NCBI GenBank assembly: GCA_002256345.1
Contig: NKIY01000002.1
Span: 372,001-436,000 of the forward strand
DNA length: 64,000 bases
Direction of reading: 5' to 3'
Origin: Bradyrhizobiaceae bacterium PARB1
Lineage (GTDB): Bacteria; Pseudomonadota; Alphaproteobacteria; Rhizobiales; Xanthobacteraceae
Part shown: positions 57,427 through 64,000 of the stretch, piece after piece
Layout: the number at the start of each line of letters is the position of its first letter
How positions within the stretch are numbered: the first letter of the stretch is position 1
Position numbers and translations under genes: made by a program
Notes under the pieces: generated by a model
What the model saw: only the letters and a program-made list of their open reading frames with translations
What the model was told of the DNA's origin: nothing
Databases searched by the model: none

Positions 57427-58350
57427 CTATAGGCCGCCGGCTGCTTTTGGCAGTATCACCTTTAATCCGGCGTCTATGCAGTGACGTCGGACGGCCGCTG
57501 CGATTTCGGTCGCGGCCCGGCTTCGTGCGCGTCTGTTGCGCCACAAGATCGCGGCCGTTCGCGTCACCTGCGGCTGCACGATCTCGATCTGACGCAAGCC
57601 GCTGGATTCGCTGATGGCGCGCTCGAACAACAGCGCGGCGGTCTGCCCTTGCAGCCGGATGGTCGCCAGCATCGCGTCGATCGAGCTCATCTCAAGCCAG
57701 ATGCTTCCGTGGATCCATTGACCGAGCTCGGCATCGATCATGCGTCGCGACAGGAAACGTTCGGTCTGAACGGCCCGCCGAAGGCGCGACAGGGCCTCTG
57801 CATGGACGCTGCTGTTGCCCGCCAGCGGATGGTCGTCCCGGACCACCAACATCAGCCGTTCGGAAAACAGCTCCTCGGTATCGACATCGGGATATCCGGG
57901 CGTGGCGAATGACAGGCCCAGATGGATGGCGCCACTCGCAACCATCGCGGCAACTTCGGGAGCCGGCATGTCCTCGATGGAGACATGGATGCCCGGATAA
58001 GACCGGGCGAATTCTGCGATTGCCGGCGGAAGCAAGGTCGTATTGTAGGTATGAATGACGCCGATGCGTACGCGACCGCGCAGCAAGTCCCGAAGGCCGT
58101 CGAGGGCATATCGCCCCTCCTCCACCTCCTCCAAGGCACGCCTGGCATAGTCCGAGAACGTCCGTCCGGCATCCGTGAGCTGCAGCCCGCGGCCGACACG
58201 ATCGAACAGCGGCGTACCCAGCAGCGCCTCCAGCTGAACGATCTGATGCGACAGTGTCGACTGGGTCAGATGGAGAGCTTGAGCGGCGCGCGTGATGTGT
58301 TCGTGGCGGGCCACTTCGAGGAAATATCGGAGATGGCGGAGCTCGATCAT
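57427..58350 (-). CDS. LysR-family transcriptional regulator
   Basis: 307 residues. N-terminal helix-turn-helix LRHLRYFLEVARHEHITRAAQALHLTQSTLSHQIVQLEALLG and a periplasmic-binding-like effector domain from about residue 92. It is divergent from a Bug receptor gene over 94 bases, a very common regulator-target layout, so it probably controls that gene in response to its substrate. Confidence 0.95.
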   Translation of the reverse strand: MIELRHLRYFLEVARHEHITRAAQALHLTQSTLSHQIVQLEALLGTPLFDRVGRGLQLTDAGRTFSDYARRALEEVEEGRYALDGLRDLLRGRVRIGVIHTYNTTLLPPAIAEFARSYPGIHVSIEDMPAPEVAAMVASGAIHLGLSFATPGYPDVDTEELFSERLMLVVRDDHPLAGNSSVHAEALSRLRRAVQTERFLSRRMIDAELGQWIHGSIWLEMSSIDAMLATIRLQGQTAALLFERAISESSGLRQIEIVQPQVTRTAAILWRNRRARSRAATEIAAAVRRHCIDAGLKVILPKAAGGL

Positions 58351-58444
58351 TCATCGACCTCATCGATTGATCTGTGCAAAATTTATCATTTGACTCATGG
58401 ATCGGTCCACTCCCTATGTCACGGCAAAACTGACGGAGGAAACC

Positions 58445-59404
58445 ATGTTGCGAAACGCGCTGATCGCCATCTGCATGATACTGGGACCTGGCCTGGCGTC
58501 GGCGGGGGAATTTCCCGAGCGGCCGATGCGGCTGATCGTTCATTTCCCGGCGGGGTCGTCCACCGACGTGATCGCACGCGTGTTCGCCGAAAAAATTTCG
58601 CAAAAGCTCGGTCAGCAGATCATCATCGATAACAAGCCCGGTGCCGACGGCGCGATTGCAGCCACCGAGCTGAAACGTAGCCCGGCCGACGGCTATACGT
58701 TCATGCTGGCAACCAACAGCGCCATGTCCGGCGTGCCGGCGACCCGCAAATCGCCGCCCTATGACGTGACCACTGACTTCACGCCGATCATCGATGTCGG
58801 GCGCTACAATTTCTTTGTTTTTATCGACAAGGAAGTCCCGGCCAAGAAGCTGTCCGAATTCATCGCCTATGCGAAGGCCAATCCCGGTAAGCTTGCCTAC
58901 GGCGCCGGCAACATCACCGGCCGGCTTGCTTTCGCTTCGATCGTGGCCGCGAGTGGCCTCGATATGACTCACATTCCCTATCGCGGCGAACCGCCGGCCA
59001 TCACCGACCTGATCACCGGGCGTATCCAGGCGATGGTTGCGACATCGGGTACCGGCATTCCGCAGGTCAAGGACGGGAAGATCGTGGCGCTAGCAACGAT
59101 CCTTGAGAAGCGCAGCGCTATCGCGCCGGATGTCCCGACCATGGCCGAAGCCGGCTTCGCCGACTTCAAGATCGAGCCATGGGCAGGGCTTTTCGGCCCG
59201 CCAAATATGCCGAAACAGGTCGTGGCCGTGCTGAATGGCGCCTTCAAGGAAGCGATGGCTGATCCGGCCGTTCGGCAGCGGATGGCAGAGCAGGATTTTG
59301 CCCTGACGCCGTCGACGCCCGAAGAACTCGGCGCGCTGGTGAAGCGTCAGTTGGACATTCACCGCAAGATCGTCGCGGATGCGGGAATCGAAATGATGCA
59401 GTGA
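58445..59404 (+). CDS. Bug/TctC-family periplasmic solute-binding receptor
   Basis: 319 residues from ATG 58445 with GGAGG upstream. Signal ALIAICMILGPGLASA, then FPERPMRLIVHFPAGSSTDVIARVFAEKISQKLGQQ, IIDNKPGADG, PADGYTFML, THIPYRGEPP. The P-loop-like IPYRG replaces the VPYKG/VPYTG of the others. Divergent LysR gene suggests inducible uptake of an aromatic or carboxylic acid. No TctAB partner in the window. Confidence 0.93.
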   Translation: MLRNALIAICMILGPGLASAGEFPERPMRLIVHFPAGSSTDVIARVFAEKISQKLGQQIIIDNKPGADGAIAATELKRSPADGYTFMLATNSAMSGVPATRKSPPYDVTTDFTPIIDVGRYNFFVFIDKEVPAKKLSEFIAYAKANPGKLAYGAGNITGRLAFASIVAASGLDMTHIPYRGEPPAITDLITGRIQAMVATSGTGIPQVKDGKIVALATILEKRSAIAPDVPTMAEAGFADFKIEPWAGLFGPPNMPKQVVAVLNGAFKEAMADPAVRQRMAEQDFALTPSTPEELGALVKRQLDIHRKIVADAGIEMMQ

Positions 59405-59433
59405 GGGCGCTCCCCTCAGCTTCATTTCACCGC

Positions 59434-60711
59434 TTATTTGACGATGGCATCATAGATCAGCGTCTTCAAAATCGGCTGGATGCGACCGCGCTGGGTCGGC
59501 GTCTGGACCATGAAGATCATCACCATATCGCGGTCGGGATAGGTCCAAAAATACGTCCCGGCCGCGCCGCCCCAAGCCATTTCGCCGACAAAACCCGGGA
59601 CGCCGTCGTCGCCAGGACCGGTGCGGACGCCGAAGCCGAGGCCGTAACCGAACCCCGCGCCTGGATAGTAGTACGCCCACGGCTTCACGTCAGTCGCCGG
59701 TGCGACTTCGTCCTTGCGCATCAGCGCGACCGTCTCGGGCGTGAGAACCCGCTTGCCGTCAATCTCGCCGCCATTGAGCAGCATCTGCAGGAAGCGCGCG
59801 TAATCGCCTGTGGTGCCGTTAAGCCCTCCTCCACCGGATTCCCATTTGCGCTTGACGGTCGGGTCGCTGATGGTCTCGTTGCCGATGATGCGGTCGGTCG
59901 GCAGTGGCTGGGCGATGCGCGGGGCCTTGGCGGGATCGAGGATATAGTAGCTGGTATCGACCATGCCGATCGGATCGAACAGATACTTCTTCTCAAAGTC
60001 ATATAGCGACATACCCGATGCGACTTCGATGACGCGGCCAAGCACATCGGTGGAATGGCCGTAGTCCCAGACCGTTGCGGGCTGGTATGCGAGTGGCAGT
60101 CTGGCAAGACGATCCGCAAAGTCGCGATTGTCAAAATCGCCGTCGAACAGACCCGCTTTCAGATAGAGCTGCGTAATGAGGCCGAGATCGGTGAAGGCCG
60201 AGCTGATGCCTGAGGATTGACGCATCAGATCGAGCACTGTGATCGGCTTCAAGGCGGGCGCAAAATCGAGATACGTCTTGCCGTCGGCGCCGGTCTTTTC
60301 GGTTGCGACCTGCGGATTGGCAAAGGCCGGAATGTAGTTTGCGACGGGATCGTCGAGTTTCAGTTTGCCCTGCTCAACCAGGATCATGGCAGCGGCCGAG
60401 GTGATCGGCTTGGTCATCGAATAGAGGCGAAAAATCGTGTCTCGCGTCATCGGCGCCATGGTGGCGGGATCGCGGACACCAAAGCCTTGATAATAAACGG
60501 GTTTGCCATGGTGCTGGATCAGCATGACGGCGCCGGCGAGATGGCCCTGCCCGACCTCGCGGTCGAGCATCTCGGTGACGCGATCGAGGCCGGCCTGCGA
60601 AAAACCTGTGAGATCAGGGGCTTCGGTGAGCAGATTGCTGGCCGCCGTGGCCGGGCTGATCAGCTTTGCGGCGATAGCGATGATCGCCAGCCATTCGCAA
60701 GATTGACGCAA
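59434..60711 (-). CDS. Serine hydrolase, beta-lactamase/EstB family
   Basis: 425 residues with signal peptide ending ATAAS. The nucleophile motif is SMTK (S-x-x-K), followed by a tyrosine motif DYGHS where class C enzymes have Y-x-N, and WGGAAG near the end in place of the KTG triad. This fits the esterase/beta-lactamase-like family (EstB, penicillin-binding-protein-like) rather than a true beta-lactamase. Substrate unknown; probably periplasmic. Confidence 0.9.
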   Translation of the reverse strand: MRQSCEWLAIIAIAAKLISPATAASNLLTEAPDLTGFSQAGLDRVTEMLDREVGQGHLAGAVMLIQHHGKPVYYQGFGVRDPATMAPMTRDTIFRLYSMTKPITSAAAMILVEQGKLKLDDPVANYIPAFANPQVATEKTGADGKTYLDFAPALKPITVLDLMRQSSGISSAFTDLGLITQLYLKAGLFDGDFDNRDFADRLARLPLAYQPATVWDYGHSTDVLGRVIEVASGMSLYDFEKKYLFDPIGMVDTSYYILDPAKAPRIAQPLPTDRIIGNETISDPTVKRKWESGGGGLNGTTGDYARFLQMLLNGGEIDGKRVLTPETVALMRKDEVAPATDVKPWAYYYPGAGFGYGLGFGVRTGPGDDGVPGFVGEMAWGGAAGTYFWTYPDRDMVMIFMVQTPTQRGRIQPILKTLIYDAIVK

Positions 60712-60889
60712 GACTGCCTCTGGTTTGCCTCAAGAGGCCTGGAGTCTAACACCGAGATATTTCAACGGCTTGTAAAAATCGACAGGATTCGAGACTTCGT
60801 GTTTTTGACGCTTGTCGCTGCATTTCTTGTGGCAACACGGAGGCAAGGCGGGGACTCGCCTGAAATGCCCCCGCCTCGCCGCTTCCGCC

Positions 60890-61867
60890 TCAGTTCATCG
60901 TGATGTTTGCCTTCTCGATGACGACCTTCCAGCGTGCGGTTTCGCTGGCGATGTATTTGCCGAAGGTGGGACCATCGACATCCATCGCGACGGCACCGAG
61001 TTCGGAAATCTTCTTCTTCGTCTCCGGCTGCTGCATGAAGGCGCGGATTTCAACCGACAGCTTGTCGGTGATCGCCTTCGGCGTGCCCGTCGGCGCAACG
61101 AAGCCGTGCCAGGCGACAGCCTCAAAACCCGGCAGGAATTCGGCGACGGCCGGCAGGTTCGGATCGAAGTCAGCGCGCTTCGGCGTGGCCGTCGCCAGCA
61201 TGGCGAGCTTGCCGCCGGTGACATGCGGCAGCAGCAGCGGGACGTTGTCGAAGGACAAATCGATCTGGCCGCTGAGCAGGTCCGGCATCATCTGACTGGA
61301 GCCCTTATAGGGCACGTGGACCATCTTGGTGCCGGTCATCTGCTGGAACAGTTCGCCGGCGAGATGCTGCGATGTCCCCGGACCGGCCGAGCCGAACGTG
61401 ACCTTGCCGGGATTGGCTTTCAGATATGCGATCAAGTCGGGCACCGTGCGCGCGGCGATCTTATTCGGATTCACCACCAGCACATTCGGCACCATGCTGA
61501 CCTGCACGATCGGCACGAGGTCCTTCTCGGGATTGTAGCTCAGCTTGGCGCCATAAATGGTCGGATTGATCGACATGGCCGAGGTGCTGGCCACGCCGAT
61601 CGTGTAGCCGTCGGGCTGCGCCTTGGCGACACGGGTGACGCCGATGATGCTGCCGGCGCCGCCGACATTCTCGATCACGATGGTCGCGCCGAGCTTCTTC
61701 TGCAGATGTTCGGCCACCATGCGGCCGATAATGTCAGCAGTGCCACCAGCAGAGAACGGGACGATGGTTGTGATGGCGCGGTTCGGATAGTTCGCGTCCT
61801 GCGCGAATGCAGGTGCGAGCGTGCCGAGCGTGAGGCAGGCAGCCGTCAGGATCGAGCGCAGTCTCAT
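60890..61867 (-). CDS. Bug/TctC-family receptor, tandem paralogue 1
   Basis: 325 residues from ATG 61867 (GGGAGA upstream). Signal LTAACLTLGTLAPAFAQ, then RAITTIVPFSAGGTADIIGRMVAEHLQKKLGATIVIENVGGAG, AQPDGYTIG, VPYKGSSQM. Very similar along its whole length to the next gene upstream, from which it is separated by 197 bases including a palindromic repeat; the pair clearly arose by duplication. The upstream 55-codon extension of the frame overlaps the repeat and is not used. Confidence 0.94.
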   Translation of the reverse strand: MRLRSILTAACLTLGTLAPAFAQDANYPNRAITTIVPFSAGGTADIIGRMVAEHLQKKLGATIVIENVGGAGSIIGVTRVAKAQPDGYTIGVASTSAMSINPTIYGAKLSYNPEKDLVPIVQVSMVPNVLVVNPNKIAARTVPDLIAYLKANPGKVTFGSAGPGTSQHLAGELFQQMTGTKMVHVPYKGSSQMMPDLLSGQIDLSFDNVPLLLPHVTGGKLAMLATATPKRADFDPNLPAVAEFLPGFEAVAWHGFVAPTGTPKAITDKLSVEIRAFMQQPETKKKISELGAVAMDVDGPTFGKYIASETARWKVVIEKANITMN

Positions 61868-61925
61868 TGGTCGTTCTCCCATGTGATGTTTGATCGGCCC
61901 CGTTTGCGGGTGCTCGATTTGGCTT

Positions 61926-61954
61926 GATGCACCACGCCGTGGGCGTGATGCATC
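61926..61954. other. Inverted repeat between the tandem Bug genes
   Basis: GATGCA (61926-61931) and TGCATC (61949-61954) enclose a further ACGCC/GGCGT inner stem with a GTG-containing loop. Together they form a hairpin of about 29 bases on either strand. It may be part of the mRNA processing between the two Bug genes; no T-run follows. Confidence 0.5.
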
Positions 61955-61974
61955 GTGTTCGTGGAGCGCTACTC

Positions 61975-62048
61975 CGTCCCTCATGGTGAGTAGGCCTGCG
62001 GCCGTCCTTCGAGACGCGGCCTGCGGCCACACCTCAGGATGAGGGATC
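61975..62048. repeat. Rhizobiales-type palindromic intergenic repeat
   Basis: The arms CCCTCATGGTGAG (from 61978) and CTCAGGATGAGGG (to 62045) are imperfect inverted repeats, with GGCCTGCGGCC present twice between them. Elements with CTCATCCTGAGG arms are widespread in rhizobial intergenic DNA. It sits between two duplicated Bug receptor genes. Confidence 0.72.
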
Positions 62049-62064
62049 GAGTTAGCGGCTCGCT

Positions 62065-63039
62065 TCAGTTCATCGTGACGTTGGCTTTTTCCATCACGGT
62101 CTTCCAGCGCGCGGTCTCGCTGGCGATGTATTTGGTGAACTCATCCTGCGGGATCGCCACGGCGGTCGCGCCGAGCTCAGCCATCTTCTTCTTGGTTTCC
62201 GGCAGCGTCATGAACTCGCGCACTTCGCTCGACAGCTTGTCGACGATCGGCTTTGGCGTCGCTGCAGGAGCGATGAATCCGTGCCAGGCAACGGCCTCGA
62301 AGCCCGGCAGGAATTCGGCAACGGCCGGCACCTTCGGGTCGAATTCGGCGCGCTTGGGCGTCGCGGTGGCGAGCATCGCCAGCTTGCCGCCGGCGACATG
62401 CGGCAGCAGCAGCGGCACGTTATCGAAGGCGATGTCGATCTGACCGGAGATCAGATCGGTCACCATCTGACTCGAGCCCTTATAGGGCACATGAACCATC
62501 TTGGTGCCGGTCATCTGCTGGAACAGTTCGCCGGCGAGATGCTGCGAGGTGCCGGGACCGGCCGAGCCGAACGTGACCTTGCCGTCATTAGCCTTGATGT
62601 AGGCGATCAGCTCCGGCACCGTCCGGGCCTTGATGCGATCGGGATTCACCACCAACACGTTCGGCACGATACTGACCTGGGTGAAGGCCACGAGATCCTT
62701 CTCCGGCTGGAACTGGAGCTTGCTGCCATAGAGCGTCGGCGCAATCGCCAGCGGTGACGTGCTGGCGAGACCGATCGTGTAGCCATCCGGCGCAGCCTTG
62801 GCGACACGGTTGACGCCGATATTGCCGCCGGCACCGCCCATGTTCTCGACCACGACGGTGGCACCGAGTTTCTTCTGCAGATGTTCGCCGACCATGCGGG
62901 CGATAATGTCCACGGTGCCGCCCGCCGCGAACGGCACGACGATGGTGATTGGCTTGGTCGGATATGCCGGGTCCTGCGCTGCCGCCTGCCCGGCAGTAAG
63001 GGCGACGCAGGCCGCCATCAGGATGGATTTGATCTTCAT
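62065..63039 (-). CDS. Bug/TctC-family receptor, tandem paralogue 2
   Basis: 324 residues from ATG 63039 with GAGGA upstream. Signal LMAACVALTAGQAAAQ, then KPITIVVPFAAGGTVDIIARMVGEHLQKKLGATVVVENMGGAG, AAPDGYTIGLAS, VPYKGSSQM. Lies 61 bases downstream of the FAD oxidase gene on the same strand, so it may serve uptake of that enzyme's substrate. Nearly the same as paralogue 1 in the lipocalin-like first domain. Confidence 0.94.
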   Translation of the reverse strand: MKIKSILMAACVALTAGQAAAQDPAYPTKPITIVVPFAAGGTVDIIARMVGEHLQKKLGATVVVENMGGAGGNIGVNRVAKAAPDGYTIGLASTSPLAIAPTLYGSKLQFQPEKDLVAFTQVSIVPNVLVVNPDRIKARTVPELIAYIKANDGKVTFGSAGPGTSQHLAGELFQQMTGTKMVHVPYKGSSQMVTDLISGQIDIAFDNVPLLLPHVAGGKLAMLATATPKRAEFDPKVPAVAEFLPGFEAVAWHGFIAPAATPKPIVDKLSSEVREFMTLPETKKKMAELGATAVAIPQDEFTKYIASETARWKTVMEKANVTMN

Positions 63040-63100
63040 TGGTGTTCCTCGTTGTCTCGAATTCAATTTCGATTTGCGATTGGGATTTGCGGAGCGGTGC

Positions 63101-64000
63101 TCAGGTTTCCGCAGGGAGCACCTTTCCGGGGTTCATGATGTCCTTCGGATCGAGCATTGCCTTGACGCTGCGCAAGAGCTTGAGCTCGACCGGCTTGGTG
63201 ACGCGCGCCAGCCGCTCGCGATTGGCGATGCCGATGCCGTGTTCTGCGCTGATGCTGCCGCCGAGCGCGGCGGTCTCCTCATCGACGATGGTGTTGATGC
63301 CGACGACCGTGTCCGCGATCTGATCCTTTTGATCCTGCTTGAATCCGGGAATGATCGCGAGGACGTGGATATTGCCATCGCCGATATGGCCATGCATCAC
63401 GATACGCGCGTCCGGACGATATTCGGCGATCCGCTTCTCGACCTGCTTCACGAAGGTCGCTTGCTGCGAGAGCGGCACTGCGCTGTCGTGCGAAATGACA
63501 TAGCCGGCCGCTTTGCTGCCTTCCGAGACGCTGTGACGGATTTTCCAGAATGCGGCGGCCTGCGTTTCGCTGGAGGCGACCAGCGCATCAACCACCAACT
63601 CGCGCTCGTAGGCCGCGCCGAGCATGGTTTCCATGGCTTCGTTGAGATCGACCGAGACGAGCGTATCGACGAGTTCGATCAGCACGTACCAGGGCGTGTC
63701 CAGTTCGAAGGGGATGTTCACCAGCGGCAGGTTTTCGGCGATCACCTCGATCTGGCCGCGCGACATCACCTCGAAGGCACCAAGGCGGTCACCGAGATCC
63801 GTGCGCGCCTGCGCGAGCAGGTCGAGTACGGCGTCGATGCTGTTCAGCTTGACGAAGGACACCGCCCTCGCCCGCGGCCTTGGAAACAGCTTTAGGACTG
63901 CGCCGGTAATGATACCGAGGGTGCCTTCGGCACCGATGAAGATCTGCTTGGTGTCGAAGCCCGTCGAGTCCTTGCGCAGCGCCGTCATGCCATCGAGGAT
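63101..64000 (-). CDS. FAD-linked oxidase (GlcD / D-2-hydroxyacid dehydrogenase family), 5' end outside window
   Basis: About 300 residues of the C-terminal part are visible and the frame is open at the right edge, where it still reads ILDGM before TALRKDSTGFDTKQIFIGAEGTLGIIT, the end of the FAD domain. The FAD-linked oxidase C-terminal domain follows with VMHGHIGDGNIHV and SISAEHGIGIANR, containing the metal/substrate residues of GlcD-type enzymes. Oxidises D-lactate, glycolate or D-2-hydroxyglutarate. It probably heads the unit with the two Bug receptors. Confidence 0.9.
   Translation of the reverse strand: MLDGMTALRKDSTGFDTKQIFIGAEGTLGIITGAVLKLFPRPRARAVSFVKLNSIDAVLDLLAQARTDLGDRLGAFEVMSRGQIEVIAENLPLVNIPFELDTPWYVLIELVDTLVSVDLNEAMETMLGAAYERELVVDALVASSETQAAAFWKIRHSVSEGSKAAGYVISHDSAVPLSQQATFVKQVEKRIAEYRPDARIVMHGHIGDGNIHVLAIIPGFKQDQKDQIADTVVGINTIVDEETAALGGSISAEHGIGIANRERLARVTKPVELKLLRSVKAMLDPKDIMNPGKVLPAET

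Overview
The window reads as chromosomal DNA of a high-GC alphaproteobacterium, most likely the Bradyrhizobium / Rhodopseudomonas / Tardiphaga group (Nitrobacteraceae). Supporting signs are a circularly permuted two-piece tmRNA with an ANDN...LAA tag, five Bug/TctC-type solute receptors, a Bradyrhizobium-type porin, a Flp pilin, small YxGC-ending secreted peptides and Rhizobiales-style intergenic palindromes. No phage, IS element, CRISPR array, rRNA or tRNA was seen. Genus assignment is inference from gene content.

Layout. (1) 1-8270: a lactate-permease-like protein (cut by the window edge), then a minus-strand sugar-acid catabolic operon (Bug receptor, two enolase-superfamily dehydratases, 2-hydroxyacid dehydrogenase, FAH-family hydrolase, second Bug receptor) facing a divergent GntR/FCD regulator across a perfect 18-bp palindrome. 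(2) 8271-10631: tmRNA with terminator, two tiny membrane ORFs, a lone Flp pilin and the RlpA lipoprotein. (3) 10705-19197: a 1919-residue autotransporter with 14 IPT/TIG domains, carrying a threefold 777-bp internal duplication, divergent from three tandem phage-tail-collar proteins and a GNAT acetyltransferase; this is the best candidate for an undescribed system. (4) 19321-25494: a housekeeping run: D-Ala-D-Ala carboxypeptidase, tmk, holB, metG, TatD nuclease, metallo-beta-lactamase-fold phosphodiesterase, mostly coupled by ATGA overlaps. (5) 25615-30096: an OmpR/EnvZ-like two-component pair, a beta-barrel protein, several small secreted or membrane proteins and an NAD(P)-binding protein.

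(6) 30208-35966: acyl-CoA ligase, a TRAP transporter (fused DctQM plus DctP) and a divergent SDR. (7) 35967-40239: a decayed MbcA/ParS/Xre-like antitoxin remnant, a frameshifted porin, a MarR regulator, and two small uncharacterised proteins. (8) 40246-55841: two divergent RND efflux operons, one of heavy-metal (HME) type and one MdtABC type, each with its own outer-membrane lipoprotein. (9) 56059-57207: three small secreted proteins, two sharing a C-terminal KNIC[RH]GC signature. (10) 57427-64000: LysR regulator with a divergent Bug receptor, a serine hydrolase, two tandem paralogous Bug receptors separated by a palindromic repeat, and a GlcD-type FAD oxidase cut by the window edge.

The overall picture is a metabolically versatile soil-type bacterium: much of the window is uptake and oxidation of organic acids and sugar acids, with envelope (adhesion, porins, efflux) functions and a conserved replication/translation cluster in between. 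All assignments come from reading the sequence; no database search was possible.
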